Shown piece after piece: positions 21,304-36,300 of a DNA stretch of 64,000 nucleotides; position 1 is the stretch's first letter; each line of letters opens with the position of its first letter. The stretch is taken from positions 27,445,045 through 27,509,044 of the forward strand of contig OW203990.1 of the NCBI GenBank assembly GCA_934047225.1, read 5' to 3'. Source of the DNA: Ypsolopha sequella. Its lineage: Eukaryota; Arthropoda; Insecta; Lepidoptera; Ypsolophidae. A program made the translations under genes and the position numbers. The notes beneath the pieces were generated by a model. The model was not told the DNA's origin and made no database searches. It saw nothing but the letters and a program-made list of their open reading frames with translations.

Positions 21304-24300
21304 GTACGATAAAGAAAATGTACAAATCAGCGAAAAATTGGGCTACTTAAAATTAACTACGTTAGACCACAAATAATACATATACATTTTTATACAACCG
21401 TGCCTGAAGGAAAGCGTTGATGAAACCTAGGATGAACAGCGCTCCCCCAAAAAGTGGGAGAGTAAACCAGGCGGGACGTTAAGGGTCCGTATAAGGTCAG
21501 ATCCACAACATGGCATGGTTTAATAGAAATAATATAAAATATGTTTTTTTCTAGTTAGTATCAGCGTGTGTTGGTTTCGTTTCAATCGGTTTTGTACATT
21601 TTTCGTGAAATTCATGCTTTGTTAAAACTTATATAATACATAGAAGTTTGAAAGTATGTTTATTTATAAAGTGTAATTAATAATTGCCTTGAGTCACAAA
21701 GCACGCCATATCTTTTTCAAATTTTTACCATCTACATTGACGGAACTGAATCCAATACAAAACTAATATTTAGCATTGTGGGGCCCTTCACGGTCCTCGC
21801 ACTTGTGATTCAACGAAGTCTACCGCGTAATTCTCATTTTCATCAACATCAACTCGAGATTGAAATTTGACGTGCGTGCGACGACGCCCGCCTAACATGC
21901 CATCTCTTTTGCACGCGTTGAATTTCGCATGCATTTGCTTGAAGTTGATACAAATGAGAATTACGCGGTAGAGCCCCAGATATGGTTTCCTAAGACGTCT
22001 TGCCGGGACATGATGGGTCGCATGTTTCGTCGTTGGGGCGGTGACACGACACGACCACACCTACCAGGCTACCACCAATTGAAGTGACAGGATTGTCAGT
22101 TCATTGAGTCTCGGTGTAACTGTCCAGGGTGTACCAGGCGTGTTTGGGGTAATCAGTGGTTGTATCTCAGTTTACGCCATTCGGGGAGGCTCTTTTCGTG
22201 CACAATATAATTAAGTTTAAAAGATCTGTGTTTCCTTGTCAGGTTTCGGTCTGTACAGTTTCCTGCACTCGCTGCTGACGGGAGTCATCATCATCTCATT
22301 CGCCTGCATCGCGTACAGCACCACTATCATCGTGCCCGCCAGCGCGTGCGAGCTGGGCACCACCGTATCGCAGCAGGGGATCCTTGCTGCTGCTCCGTTT
22401 ATTGGTTAACGAACTTTTTGATTTGTGACGTACTTTTTATATAGGCTGGGTTTTTAGTCACTGGATAGCTGAAAACAGTGACTTTAGCATGGGGCCAAAA
22501 ATAATCAACTGTTCCATAAAAAAAGTACGTACCTGCTTGACCAAAATGTAAAGAGCGACGGTTTAAGCATTCTGCTTTTTGGCAACTAAGAATCCAGCTT
22601 GTATAGCAGATTTTAAAGTGCTATTGGGCAGAATGCCTGATGGCGTAGTAAAAAACAATGTTTTGTCTTCCCTAAAAGGACGTATGCTGACCAAATTGGC
22701 GACATACTAAAGAAGGGCCATGTCAAAAGTACCCGGAATAGAAGAGCTTGTATGACTAGATTGATGGATGTTGAAGAGGCGAAAAAGGTGTGTCTGGATC
22801 GTAGCAGATGGAAATCTTTAGTATCTGCCTACCCCTCTGGGAGACAGGCGTGAGTATATGTATGTATGTATGTTCGTCGTCAACAAAATGTGATCTTGAG
22901 CAACCTGTAGAAATAGGAATCTGGCTACCAGGAATGATAAGCACCTAAAATAAACTTGCTTTCTCCAACGACAAACAATGCGACGTGACGCAAACTTTTT
23001 CTTAGTAAAGAATTCTGCTTGTCTGTCTTGAGTTGTAATAAAACCGGTCAAGTACGAGTTGGACTCGCGCACGAAGGGTTCCGTACCATTATCTATAAAA
23101 ATACAGATCGCGCCAAACTTCTAGTACGCTCGGAAGTTGCTCTTCCCAAGAACGGCCCATACATTTTCTTCCTGCTGATACGAATCGCCCCAAATTTAAT
23201 GTCCGTGCCCGTGTTATGATTTATTCAAATAAATCAACAGTATAAGCGTTTTCTGAAAATAGATGGCGCCAGCAGTACATAGATCGCGATATCGTTTGCT
23301 GCGTGCAAAACAATTGTAGCTAAACATTACTATGTCTGCACACCCTTCATACTTTCCGGCTTGGGATTTGTAATTTTTTGAAAGCACCTACTTGTGAGAG
23401 TTTGTGTTTTAATTAAAATAGAAAACTGGCCAAGTGACAGTCGGAGTCGTGCACGAAGGGTTCCGTACCATTATCTATAATAATACAGATCGCGCCAAGC
23501 TTCTAGTCTGCTCGGAAGTTGCTCATACAGTTTGATCTGTACTCGTTAACTTGTAAAGCCCACTTAGCTGTGATAGTTTTCCTTTTAATTTCGTTATACT
23601 ACTGCCGTGATTTTTTTCACGTCTCCAAATACAACCGTTTCGCTGGCAGGGGGGGGACACTTGACTCTAACAAAAATTGACACTTTTAAGCTTAATATTT
23701 CGCAAACGGAACCCTGGATCGAAAAATGGTTTTCTCAAACCACCTTTTTTTACCTATCCAACGACACCCCACACTAGGGGATAAACGAGAAAAAAATCAT
23801 CTCCACTTTACGTGTAGGGGAGGTACCCTAAACGACAGACAGACGGACATGGCTAAACTATAAGGGTTCCTTGTTGTTGACTACCAAACCCCAAAAAGTG
23901 ATTACTATAGATAGATATAATATACTATATAGATATAATAGATATAGATATACTTATATAGATATAAGAAGCAACTTTATGAAATTGCCGATATTTTCGT
24001 ACAGATTCATTAGTTCCTAATTCAATACTATTTTCATTATTTGTTTGAAAGTGGATTTTAGTAGTTTATGCTACAAGGGCGAAAAGGAATAAATTACGAG
24101 GACGATTTAAACACGAGCGTAGCGAGTGTTTTAAACGTAACCGAGTAATTTATTGCTCTTACGCCCGTGTATCATACTACGTTTTACAATGCATAGTGTG
24201 AGGAAATAAAACAAATATAATCTTGTGAACTTTAAATTACGATTGGCTCAAAAGGACTGTATCCAGAGCCATTAAACAGTGAAAAAAAAGTATAACATTT

Positions 24301-27300
24301 ATGGTACACAGGAAAGGTTGCAGTTTAGCGAATTTCTCGTAATTAAAAAAAAAAGCCCTAGGGCAAAATAATCGACTTTCTGTTCGGTTTTGATGCATAA
24401 AAAGAGGGCCTTTACGAGCACTTGCATTGAGAAAATTTTTACATCTACGTATTTAATTTTGTTTTTTTTGTCAGTTTGATACTAAAATTAAATATTCATA
24501 ATCAGTTCGTCCTAAATGCCATCCATTTCCATGATAAGATTCGTAATATATTATTACAGCTCACACTTTTCAACAATTGGCATAGATTAAATTATGTTGA
24601 GGTGTGTTAATTCGAAAACATTTTTGTGATTTAGGTTTAATAAGACGTATTTTCGAAGTTTTGGTCTAAAAAACCTCATGATGATGAATATTTTTACGAA
24701 AAGGCTGCAACTTCTATTTGCCCCCGTGTGACGTCACTTGAGTAATGGCTGTTTAGAAATGTGTCCTTTGCTATCAAGATTTTATAATAATTTGCTTCAG
24801 ACTAATTTGACATTTAGATGACAGATGAGGAGACAGACCACTTTTTTCATAAGCAATCACACATCACAATCAATATAATGTCTAAAATTCTCAAGTGACA
24901 AGGTAATCGGACAATTATTTAAAAAAAATCGTAAAAAATAATGCTTAATTTATATGCCAAAATAATGAAAACTATGTCCTAAAACGGCGTATATTCTCTG
25001 AAAAAATATTTAAATAAAATCTTTTAAAAATTAAGCTAAATGGGAATTAAATTAAAGTTGCTGTTAGTTTAATGTTATCTCATTCATAAACAAAAAAAAA
25101 ATTATAAGATAGGTCATTGCAAAAAAAAAATGCAAAAATTTTAGTACTGAAAATCGAGTTGTCTTCAAATTCTCCATACAAAATGGACATTTCATAGCTA
25201 ATTGCTTAATATTTAGGCATCTGATTAACGCGTCTCCTTTGGTTAGTAAAAACGGGCATTAGTTTAGTCGTACTTATTATGTTTACCACAAATGAGAGAA
25301 TACTTCCGTCTTCTAGGGTCAATACTGGGGTCTCCGCTATGGGGCTACTTGGGAGACACGCAAGGCCGACGCAACATGTTAATGCTGTCACTGGCCCTGA
25401 GCATCGTGTTCAACGCCATCGCCAGCATCTCTGTCAACTGGATCATGCTGATGATCTTCCAGTTCTTCGCTACCATGATGTGAGAGCCCAAACTTTGTAA
25501 ATTAAAAATAAAGTACATAAACATATACAATTCAAAACAAATTAGAAAAGATTAATTAGAAACAAATTTAATTTTTTGCTGTCGAGCGGTCGGGTGGACT
25601 ACACATCCCGAGCATGCCTCGTTTAGAGGCGAAACACGTGTCAATAAGTTTTCTTGCTTGTTATTTAAGATTGCTTTATTTTGTGCTCGTACTGCTTGCT
25701 TTGCTTGTGCAAGTTTTATGTGGGAGGGCGGGCGGTGCTTGAGTCTGCATTTTGAATAGCATGGTAAGAGTGTTTAGCGGAATATTGCAAATTATTAATA
25801 TATCCAAATTATTAATATTTTGAATAAAATCCTCGGGCCTGGATTTGAGCCTGTGACCTCTTGTTTACACGGCAAGTTCGCTGCCAACTGCGCCACTGAG
25901 GTACCCGTCCTATTTAAATTTAAATCATCACGACTTTTATCCGCGAGTGTGAGCAGTCAACACTCGTATACCCTGTTTTGAACCGACGATTTTTTCATCC
26001 CAATGTAAGAGTTGGTGAGCCTTATGAGAGTAAATATAATTTATAGAATAGTGAATCGTGCACAGACGGTCAGATTCGAACTCACACACGTGCTCTACAC
26101 GCCGCTATGCCGAATTTTGTATGGAGAGTCTCCCGAACTTCGCTTAGCGGCGTGTAGAGCACGCATGTGTGTGCGTGAGTTTGAATCAGAGCGTTTTCAC
26201 TACTCTATAAATTTACGCCCAGCCTTAAATTTGTGCACAAAAATGGACATACGGGATTTGAGCCCAGGATCTTCAAATTAGTGGTGAAGACGTTGGAAGA
26301 ACTGGGACCACAGAGGCGGTCGAGTCGATATAAGAACTGGGAGCACAGAGGCGGTCGAGTCGATATAAGAACTGGGAGCACAGAGGCGGTCGAGTCGATA
26401 TAAGAACTGGGAGGACAGAGGCGGTCGAGTCGATATAAGAAATGGAACCACAGAGGCGGTCGAGTCGATATAAGAACTGGGAGCACAGAGGCGGTCGAGT
26501 CGATATAAGAAATGGAACCACAGAGGCGGTCGAGTCGATATAAGAACTGGGAGCACAGAGGCGGTCGAGTCGATATAAGAAATGGAACCACAGAGGCGGT
26601 CGAGTCGATATAAGAAATGGGACCACAGAGGCGGTCGAGTCGATATAAGAAATGGAACCACAGAGGCGGTCGAGTCGATATAAGAACTGGGAGCACAGAG
26701 GCGGTCGAGTCGATATAAGAAATGGAACCACAGAGGCGGTCGAGTCGATATAAGAACTGGGAGCACAGAGGCGGTCGAGTCGATATAAGAAATGGAACCA
26801 CAGAGGCGGTCGAGTCGAAATAAGAAATGGGACCACAGAGGCGGTCGAGTCGATATAAGAAATGGAACCACAGAGGCGGTCGAGTCGATATAAGAACTGG
26901 GAGCACAGAGGCGGTCGAGTCGATATAAGAACTGGGAGCACAGAGGCGGTCGAGTCGATATAAGAAATGGAACCACAGAGGCGGTCGAGTCGATATAAGA
27001 AATGGAACCACAGAGGCGGTCGAGTCGATATAAGAAATGGAACCACAGAGGCGGTCGAGTCGAAATAAGAAATGGGACCACAGAGGCGGTCGAGTCGATA
27101 TAAGAACTGGGAGCACAGAGGCGGTCGAGTCGATATAAGAACTGGGAGCACAGAGGCGGTCGAGTCGATATAAGAAATGGAACCACAGAGGCGGTCGAGT
27201 CGAAATAAGAAATGGGACCACAGAGGCGGTCGAGTCGATATAAGAAATGGAACCACAGAGGCGGTCGAGTCGATATAAGAACTGGGAGCACAGAGGCGGT

Positions 27301-30300
27301 CGAGTCGATATAAGAACTGGGAGCACAGAGGCGGTCGAGTCGATATAAGAAATGGAACCACAGAGGCGGTCGAGTCGAAATAAGAAATGGGACCACAGAG
27401 GCGGTCGAGTCGATATAAGAAATGGAACCACAGAGGCGGTCGAGTCGATATAAGAACTGGGAGCACAGAGGCGGTCGAGTCGATATAAGAAATGGAACCA
27501 CAGAGGCGGTCGAGTCGAAATAAGAAATGGGACCACAGAGGCGGTCGAGTCGATATAAGAACTGGGAGCACAGAGGCGGTCGAGTCGATATAAGAACTGG
27601 GAGCACAGAGGCGGTCGAATCGATATAAGAAATGGAACCACAGAGGCGGTCGAGTCGATATAAGAACTGGGAGCACAGAGGCGGTCGAGTCGATATAAGA
27701 AATGGAACCACAGAGGCGGTCGAGTCGAAATAAGAAATGGGACCACAGAGGCGGTCGAGTCGATATAAGAACTGGGAGCACAGAGGCGGTCGAGTCGATA
27801 TAAGAACTGGGAGCACAGAGGCGGTCGAGTCGATATAAGAACTGGGAGCACAGAGGCGGTCGAGTCGATATAAGAACTGGGAGCACAGAGGCGGTCGAGT
27901 CGATATAAGAACTGGGAGCACAGAGGCGGTCGAGTCGATATAAGAACTGGGAGCACAGAGGCGGTCGAGTCGATATAAGAAATGGAACCACAGAGGCGGT
28001 CGAGTCGAAATAAGAAATGGGACCACAGAGGCGGTCGAGTCGATATAAGAAATGGAACCACAGAGGCGGTCGAGTCGATATAAGAACTGGGAGCACAGAG
28101 GCGGTCGAGTCGATATAAGAAATGGAACCACAGAGGCGGTCGAGTCGAAATAAGAAATGGGACCACAGAGGCGGTCGAGTCGATATAAGAAATGGAACCA
28201 CAGAGGCGGTCGAGTCGATATAAGAACTGGGAGCACAGAGGCGGTCGAGTCGATATAAGAAATGGAACCACAGAGGCGGTCGAGTCGATATAAGAACTGG
28301 GAGCACAGAGGCGGTCGAGTCGATATAAGAAATGGAACCACAGAGGCGGTCGAGTCGATATAAGAACTGGGAGCACAGAGGCGGTCGAGTCGATATAAGA
28401 ACTGGTAGCACAGAGGCGGTCGAGTCGATATAAGAAATGGAACCACAGAGGCGGTCGAGTCGATATAAGAACTGGGAGCACAGAGGCGGTCGAGTCGATA
28501 TAAGAACTGGGACCACAGAGGCGGTCGAGTCGATATAAGAACTGGGAGCACAGAGGCGGTCGAGTCGATATAAGAAATGGGAGCACAGAGGCGGTTGAGT
28601 CGATATTAGAACTGGGAGCACAGAGGCGGTCGAGTCGATATAAGAACTGGGAGCACAGAGGCGGTCGAGTTGATATAAGAACTGGGAGCACAGAGGCGGT
28701 CGAGTCGATATAAGAACTGGGACCACAGAGGCTGTCGAGTCGAAATAAGAAATGGGACCACAGAGGCGGTCGAGTCGATATAAGAACTGGGAGCACAGAG
28801 GCGGTCGAGTCAATAGAAGAACTGGGTGCACAGAGGCCGTCGAGTCGATATAAGAACTGGGACCACAGAGGCGGTCGAATCGAAATAAGAAATGGGACCA
28901 CAGAGGCGGTCGAGTGGATATAAAAGTTGGGAGCACAGAGGCGGTCGAGTCGATATAAGAAATGGAACCACAGAGGCGGTCGAGTCGAAATAAGAAATGG
29001 GACCACAGAGGCGGTCGAGTCAATATAAGAACTGGGAGCACAGAGGCGGTCGAGTCGATATAAGAACTGGGAGCACAGAGGCGGTCGAGTCGATATAAGA
29101 AATGGAACCACAGAGGCGGTCGAGTCGATATAAGAACTGGGAGCACAGAGGCGGTCGAGTCGAAATAAGAAATGGGACCACAGAGGTGGTCGAGTCGATA
29201 TAAGAACTGGGATCACAGAGGCGGTCGAGTCGATATAAGAACTGGGACCACAGAGGCGGTCGAGTGGATATAAAAATTGGGAGCACAGAGGCGGTCGAGT
29301 CGATATAAGAAATGGGAGCACAGAGGCGGTCGAGTCGATATAAGAACTGGGAGGACAGAGGCGGTCGAGTCGATATAAGAACTGGGAACACAGAGGCGGT
29401 CGAGTCGATATAAGAACTGGGAGCACAGAGGCGGTCGAGTCGATATAAGAAATGGGAGCACAGAGGCGGTCGAGTCGATATAAGAAATGGGAGCACAGAG
29501 GCGGTCGAGTCGATATAAGAAATGGGAGCACAGAGGCGGTCGAGTCGATATAAGAAATGGGAGCACAGAGGCGGTCGAGTCGATAAAAATCGCGTTCCCA
29601 AACGCAAAACTTGTAAATTTTTTTTCCTCTTTTCTTGTTTTCTTGTCATGGAATAAAAAGTATTAAATAAATGGGATTTTATCATATCATATCATATCAA
29701 CCATAAGTTATGCGTATTGACCGTGTGAAAGTACTGAGGGCAAAACTACAATTTTATTTTTATAATTTGTGTCTGTCTGTCTGTCTGTTTGTGTGTTCCG
29801 TTTTAACTCGAGATGCGATTTTCTTTATTATCATCGTAGTGACCCTGTTCAACATATAGGTTATAAGGGATGTCAATAAAATAACAACGAAGCCGAAAAC
29901 TGTCGATAATAGTTTTTATCTTTTGCGCAAATAAAATGAATGAATGAATATTGAATAAATATTTATTTACTTAAATCGTTTGTATTACAAAAAAAAAAAC
30001 TCAAGTAAAATATAAAAGACTCATTGAATGAAAGACACGCCCACGCGAGCTAAGCTGCAGGCAAAAGGTAGTGATAATGATACTAAATTCAAAATTCAAA
30101 ATTCAAAAAGTTTATTTTGCAAAGTAGGTATATATAATACACGTTTCACAAGTCAACACTCACTACATAAAGAATACACATAAGTTTTATATAACTTGAT
30201 ATCGAGAAATTAATTTTATAGAGTTAATAGTAGTTTATGCTACAAGGGCGCGAAGGAATAAATTACGAGGACGATTTAAAACACGAGCGTAGCGAGTGTT

Positions 30301-33300
30301 TTAAACGTAATCGAGTAATTTATTGCTCTTACGCCCGTGTATCATACTACATTTTTCAATGCATAGTGTGAGGAAATGAAAACAAACATAATCTTGTGAA
30401 CTTTAAATTATAATTGGCTCAAAAGGACTTTATCCAGAGCCGTTAAACGGTGGAAAAAAAGTATAACATCTATGGTACACAGGCAAGGCTGCAGGTTAGC
30501 CAACCATTGTAAATAATTAAAAAAAAATAATAATAATAAAGCCCTAGGGCAAAATAATCGACTTTCTGTTCGGTTTTGATGCATAAAAAGTGGGCCTTTA
30601 CGAGCACATGCATTGAAAATAAATTAAACACAAAGTACATATGTCCATTAAAATATCACATGACATTATCTTGTCAACTTGTCATATCATATTTATCGTT
30701 TGAAACAATTGTCATAATTATCTGGCTATATGTATCTAATAGTAAGTAGTAACAAAGTCATGTATGTACATTGAATTCGTGTAAGTAATTGTGATTTACA
30801 TTATCGACGCTTGGTATCTAAGATTCGGTCAAATCAGCTGATAAAGAGAAAAAATATGTTTTTGGGGTTCTGTACTCAAAGGGCAAAACGTAATATTAAT
30901 GTCACTCTGCTGTCCGTCCGTATGTCACAGGTCTCTAGCTTTTAGACGGAATGAAATCTATCCATCCATCCATCAGCCTTTCCAGGACTTTGCCACTCCC
31001 GGCGGTCATCCTGGTAGAATTGCCCATACTCACAGAATTGCCCATACGTTTTAAGGGTTCTGTACTCAAAGGGCAAACCGTAATATTAATGTCACTCTGC
31101 TGTCCGTCTGTCTGTCTGTCCGTCCGTATGTCACGGGTCTCTAGCTTTTAGACGGAATGAGATAGAGACCTAAAATGTTTATATGTTTTGTAGAATGTTG
31201 AACCAAAACCGAATATTGAAGTTAAAATGTAATTAAATTAAATTTTCAGGGGGGCTCAATCTTCATACATGAAAATGAAGGCGAAAAATTTTTTTTTTCC
31301 TGACCTGTCATGTGGGGTGTCATTGTCTAGAACTCATTGAGTAGACTAATTAATACAACGTGAAATTTAAGTAATTTTGCTAACGAAAACTGGTGATACT
31401 ACTTGGCCATATAAACAACTTTTACTATGGAGTGTAAATAAACGATATTAATTGACTAGTTTGTCTTTAAATGTAGTTAATATATATATATACTTAATAA
31501 AATAAAATTTCGGGCCCTATCCTGGGTCCGGCGTCAGTCACAAATATCAGCTGTTCCATGAAAAGTTAAATACCTACTCGACCCAAATGTATGAAATAGC
31601 TGATTTTTTTTCACGATTTCAGGGTTGGCTTCATAGTAAAAGTTGTTCATATGGACGAGTACTATCACCAGTTTTCGTTAAGGTGATATATCGTCCGTGC
31701 AAAGGTCCCCGTTACTCTAGGCGAAAAGATCCGCAGAGCGAGAGGGACGGAATCGGGGAAAATTGAGAAAAAGTCGGTTTTAAATCAATACAAAATTAAC
31801 TAAAATAGCTATGAAAATTTCTATAACCAGTAATTTAGGTATTTTTAAAACCCATAAATATTTTTGAAGTCTGTATGCTATCCCAATTTGTCAGAATATC
31901 AAAAAAAGTGTAAATATAGACCTAATTTCAATAATAATTTCTATAGAGTGAAATTCCTCCAATCGCGTTTCTGATAGTCCAAAATCTAGAAAACGGTCCC
32001 AAAATTGTTATACAAAAAGTGTCGATTTTGACGATATACCCCCTTAATAAAATGACTTAAATTTCACGTTGTAATGTTTTATATATTTTTTATCAATTTT
32101 ATCAATGGGGGCAAAATAAATTGTCATTTTTAGACCATTTTTGTTACGGGCGGGTCTATCTCAAAGACCACAGTAGTTGGGAATTTGTAATATCTGTATA
32201 TTACATTATTATGCTTTAATTAAACAACAAATACTGAAAACGCCGACTTATAATGTACTCTTCGGGTTACGTCTCCGACATTCATACATTTTGTAGGTAA
32301 TAAGTATATACAAGGTGACTTTTTGATCATCGTCCAAATTCATACTGGTGGCTTGGTAAGTGATCAGTATCATGGAACAATAATCATTTTTGTAAAATTC
32401 GTAAAATGAAATTTCGACTCCCCATAGTGATTCACTCGGAACTGGAAGTGAATTTCTATGGGAAGCAGAAATTTAATTTTACAAATTTCACAAAAATTGT
32501 TATTGATCCAAGATACTGATCACTTATCAAGCCTCCAGTATGAATTTGGACGATGATCAAAAAGTCACCTTGTATATATAACAAATAAGTTTGTAATTCC
32601 TGTTTAATTTTTTATGTATATTAAGTTAATTAAAAGTGTTAAATAGTACTAAATTATAACACCGCAATTCTGCGCTGTGATTGCCCAAATTTATTATAAC
32701 ACCGCTAAAGAAAATGACAAGCGATAATGGCCCTCTTACTCGTTCTCGCTCATCATGCATGTACATTGTACATACTAATTCCAAGGTCTCAGGTATCATG
32801 ACAAGTATCACGACAATATCATGACGAGTTAGTGTTCTTTTTCTCATTTTTCGTGAAATTATTAGTTAAAATATTATAAATAATGTCACTTGGTTCGTTT
32901 CGTAAACAAGCACTCGTGTCACAATGTCTCATTATGACACGGTTGCACAATACAATTATTAGTGTTGATCTCGTGTAATAAACAGGGCGGCAGGCAAGTA
33001 CCCGCTGGCGATAACGCTGCTGAGTGAGAGCATCCCCATGGCACGACGGAACCTTGTGATGCTGCTGGTGGCCAGCGTCTTCCTCTTGGCGCAGGGGATC
33101 ATGGCAGGTGAGGAACCTTATTTTAATTTTACTTGTATTTAAATCATCATGAATGATATTAAAACTCGCGTGAGCTGACATACTAAATTATTATTACATA
33201 CGGCTTGAACACTCACGTGTGACAAACGGTGACAACGACAACGGTTGACAACGACGGTGAACGCCGCGTCCTCCTAAGAACGACATTCGCCTTGATAATG

Positions 33301-36300
33301 CCGAAATTGTATCGGTGAAACGGTTGGCATATAGTCAACAACAATCACACGTGAGTGTTCAAGCCGTATGTAATAATAATTCATCATGAATGAATCTAAA
33401 CGCATCGCTTATGTTTACGACAATGTTTTATATTTAGAAATAAATAAAATTAGAAATTTTAAAATTACTGACGCGTTTAGATAAGGGGGGGCTTATCCCA
33501 ATTTTGTTTCTTTTCTGATTTATTTTAAAGCATGAAATTGTGATATTTTGTATCTGAAAAAAATATATATCTTAGATACGTACTTTCTGCAGATTTTTTG
33601 CGGTTCAAAACACGATACGTTATACTTTGCTCGATCGAAAAAAAAAAAGAAACTTGGTCGATTTTTCATGTTTTTTTCGTTTTATATAAAATTTACATAA
33701 CAAAATATATATCAAAGATCATAGAGTTCAGTTCTACTTGTTGCGAAATGAGGTACTCAATGTCAGGGATAACGGGCCTAGGGAATACTGACATCTCGAA
33801 ATACCGAAATTACAAGATCAACCACGCATCGTTATCAGTGCGAGATCTCGCAAGATTTGTGAGGTGGCAGCACATATTACAGATCCAGGCTTAGCGAAAC
33901 TTTAAGAATTCACAATAGAAAGAGTTGAACAATACTCTGTCGGCCTTAAACACTTTACTTGGGGCGAGTTGTAGGCTGAGAAATGAGTGCTCTCTAAGGG
34001 TATGTGGATGGAAAAGTCGAAAGCAGGGTCTTTGACTTAAGAACTTTGTTTGGACTAGTTAGGAAATAAACATACTAAAGTCCTTATCCCTCCGAGTCGA
34101 GCCCGAGGGGGGGGGGCACAAAGAAGATCCCGTTTTTTGGTTTTTTGCTTACATCTCAACAACAGCTGGTTCTATAGACTTGAAATTTTGCATATAGATA
34201 CCTTATATAGTGAAGGCGTCCACTAAGAAAGGATTTTTCAAAACACACCCCTTAAGGGGGTGAAACGGGTGTCCAAAGTTTGTAAGGGGAAACAAGATTA
34301 GTTAGACTATTTTATTCGAGACTTCACAGGAGTACTCTTATCTATAAATGTGTTCCAAGTTTTTTCAGAATTCAACCCCTAAAAGGGGGAAATGGGGTAA
34401 ACATTTTGAACATCAACATGAGTATCGTTTGAATGGTTTATCGGGTCGCTGATTACGAAAACAACAACGATTTTAAAATCCAACGTGGTTGACGTGAAAA
34501 AGGCTTTGAAATTCGACCAAATCTAGGCAAAGATTGGAGATAGATAAAAAGTGTGAAAGCTAAAGTTGTAGAAAATTTTATCAGCTTTCATTATGTAGTA
34601 AAACAAAATTTCTTACAATGCACGGTTTTCGAGATGTAAGCAAAAAACCAAAAAACGGGATCTTCTTTGTGCCCCCCCTCCTCAGGCTCGACTCGGAGGG
34701 GCAAGGACTTTTAGCATGTTTATCTCCTAACTAGTCCAAACAAAGTTCTTAAGTCAAAGATCCTGCTTTCGACTTTTCCATCCACAAATTATTCGTTGCT
34801 TAAGCTATTGGGCTAAAGCCAGTAATTGCTCAACAAATTGAGCGTATCGACGACACTTGAATCGTTTTAAAAAAAGATAAATCTTTGTATTTGCTGAGTC
34901 GAAAAAACAATAACTGCATTTTGCATCATAAAACATCAACATCATTTTTTTTTAATCGATGCCTACGATCATGGAATTAGAAGGAACCTTGTCTGCGGCT
35001 GAGCTAGCCTATAGGCTACATAGGGTGAAAACAGACGCCATCTTTAAATAAAATCATATACTCTACCTACTTTACTGGTCACACTTAACAAAATTTCCAA
35101 AGAAACAACCAAGCAAATAAAAAAAACACATGCCATACAACATTTACAGTAGGTTATTAAAATTATTATGGATAGGAAAATATTTTTTTTCGTTTGGCTG
35201 GAATGTTTCTTTGGGAAAGTTTTTCATTATGATCAGTAAAATTATACAATAATTTTTAGAAATATGTTTAAATACATTTCTTTAATTATATTCATATCTT
35301 GTTTTAATTTTTTTGTTAACCAGTAGTTGAAACAATATTTTTTCGAAAGATTTTTTATTAGTGCAAGATCTTGCGAGATTGACTTTTTTAAATCTTGCAA
35401 ATATCGAGATTGACATTTAGCTGCAAGATTGCATTCCCTAAACGGGCCCTTAAGGTGATATACCGTGCTAGCAAAGGTCCCCGTTACTCCAGGCAGAAAG
35501 ACCCGCAGTGCGGAAGGGACGGAATCGGGGAAAATTGTCAAAAAGTCGGTTTTAAATTAATGCAAAATTAACTAAAATAGCTACAAAAAATTCCATAACC
35601 AGTAATTTAGGTGTAGTTAAAACCCATCTAAATAAATATTTTTCAAGTCTGTATGCTATCCTAATTTGTCAGAATATCAAAAAAAGTGTAAATTTAGACC
35701 TGATTTCAAAAATTATTTCTATCGAATGAAATTTCTCCTATCGCGTTTCTGATAGACCAAAATCTAGTAAAAGGTCCCAAAATTGTTATACTAATTTATT
35801 TTACTTGGAACTTCATTAAAAGAGCAGATAAATAACTTCAAATAGTGTCAATTTTCACGGTATAGCCCCTTAATGATTGTAAGCATTTTTCTCAAATATC
35901 AGAACGTGAGTAATATTTAAGAAATTTATAAAAAGCGTTGTTTGTTATTGTTTTGCTTATGTTTTGAAACTTTTATGATCGTTATCGTTGCAGTGCTGGC
36001 TATCCCGATCATCCCTCTCAGTTTCTCGTACTACATGCCTGCTCTGGACATCTACTGGAACTCCTGGCGTACCGTGGTCGTGGTCTACTCGCTGCCTGGT
36101 CTCGTCGGTCTCATCGGGCTGTACTTCCTCCGGGAGAGCCCCAAGTTCCTTCTGTTGAAGGGCGAGGAGCAGCAGGCTGTTGAAGTGTTGAGGCTCATCC
36201 ATAGGGTCAACCTTACGAAGGGAGAATTTAATGTGAGTAATTTGGGTATTTTGGTAAAAATTTAAATACTTGTATTTGTATTTTTTCATAAATTATGATG

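Noticed and set aside
26205..29685. Open minus-strand frames of 1108, 957, 757 and 221 codons
   Set aside because: They are three registers of one 35-bp repeat whose minus strand lacks stop triplets. No start context, splice structure or family similarity.
33598..33894. 98-codon frame in gene B intron 4
   Set aside because: Low-complexity start, no similarity, lies inside an intron.
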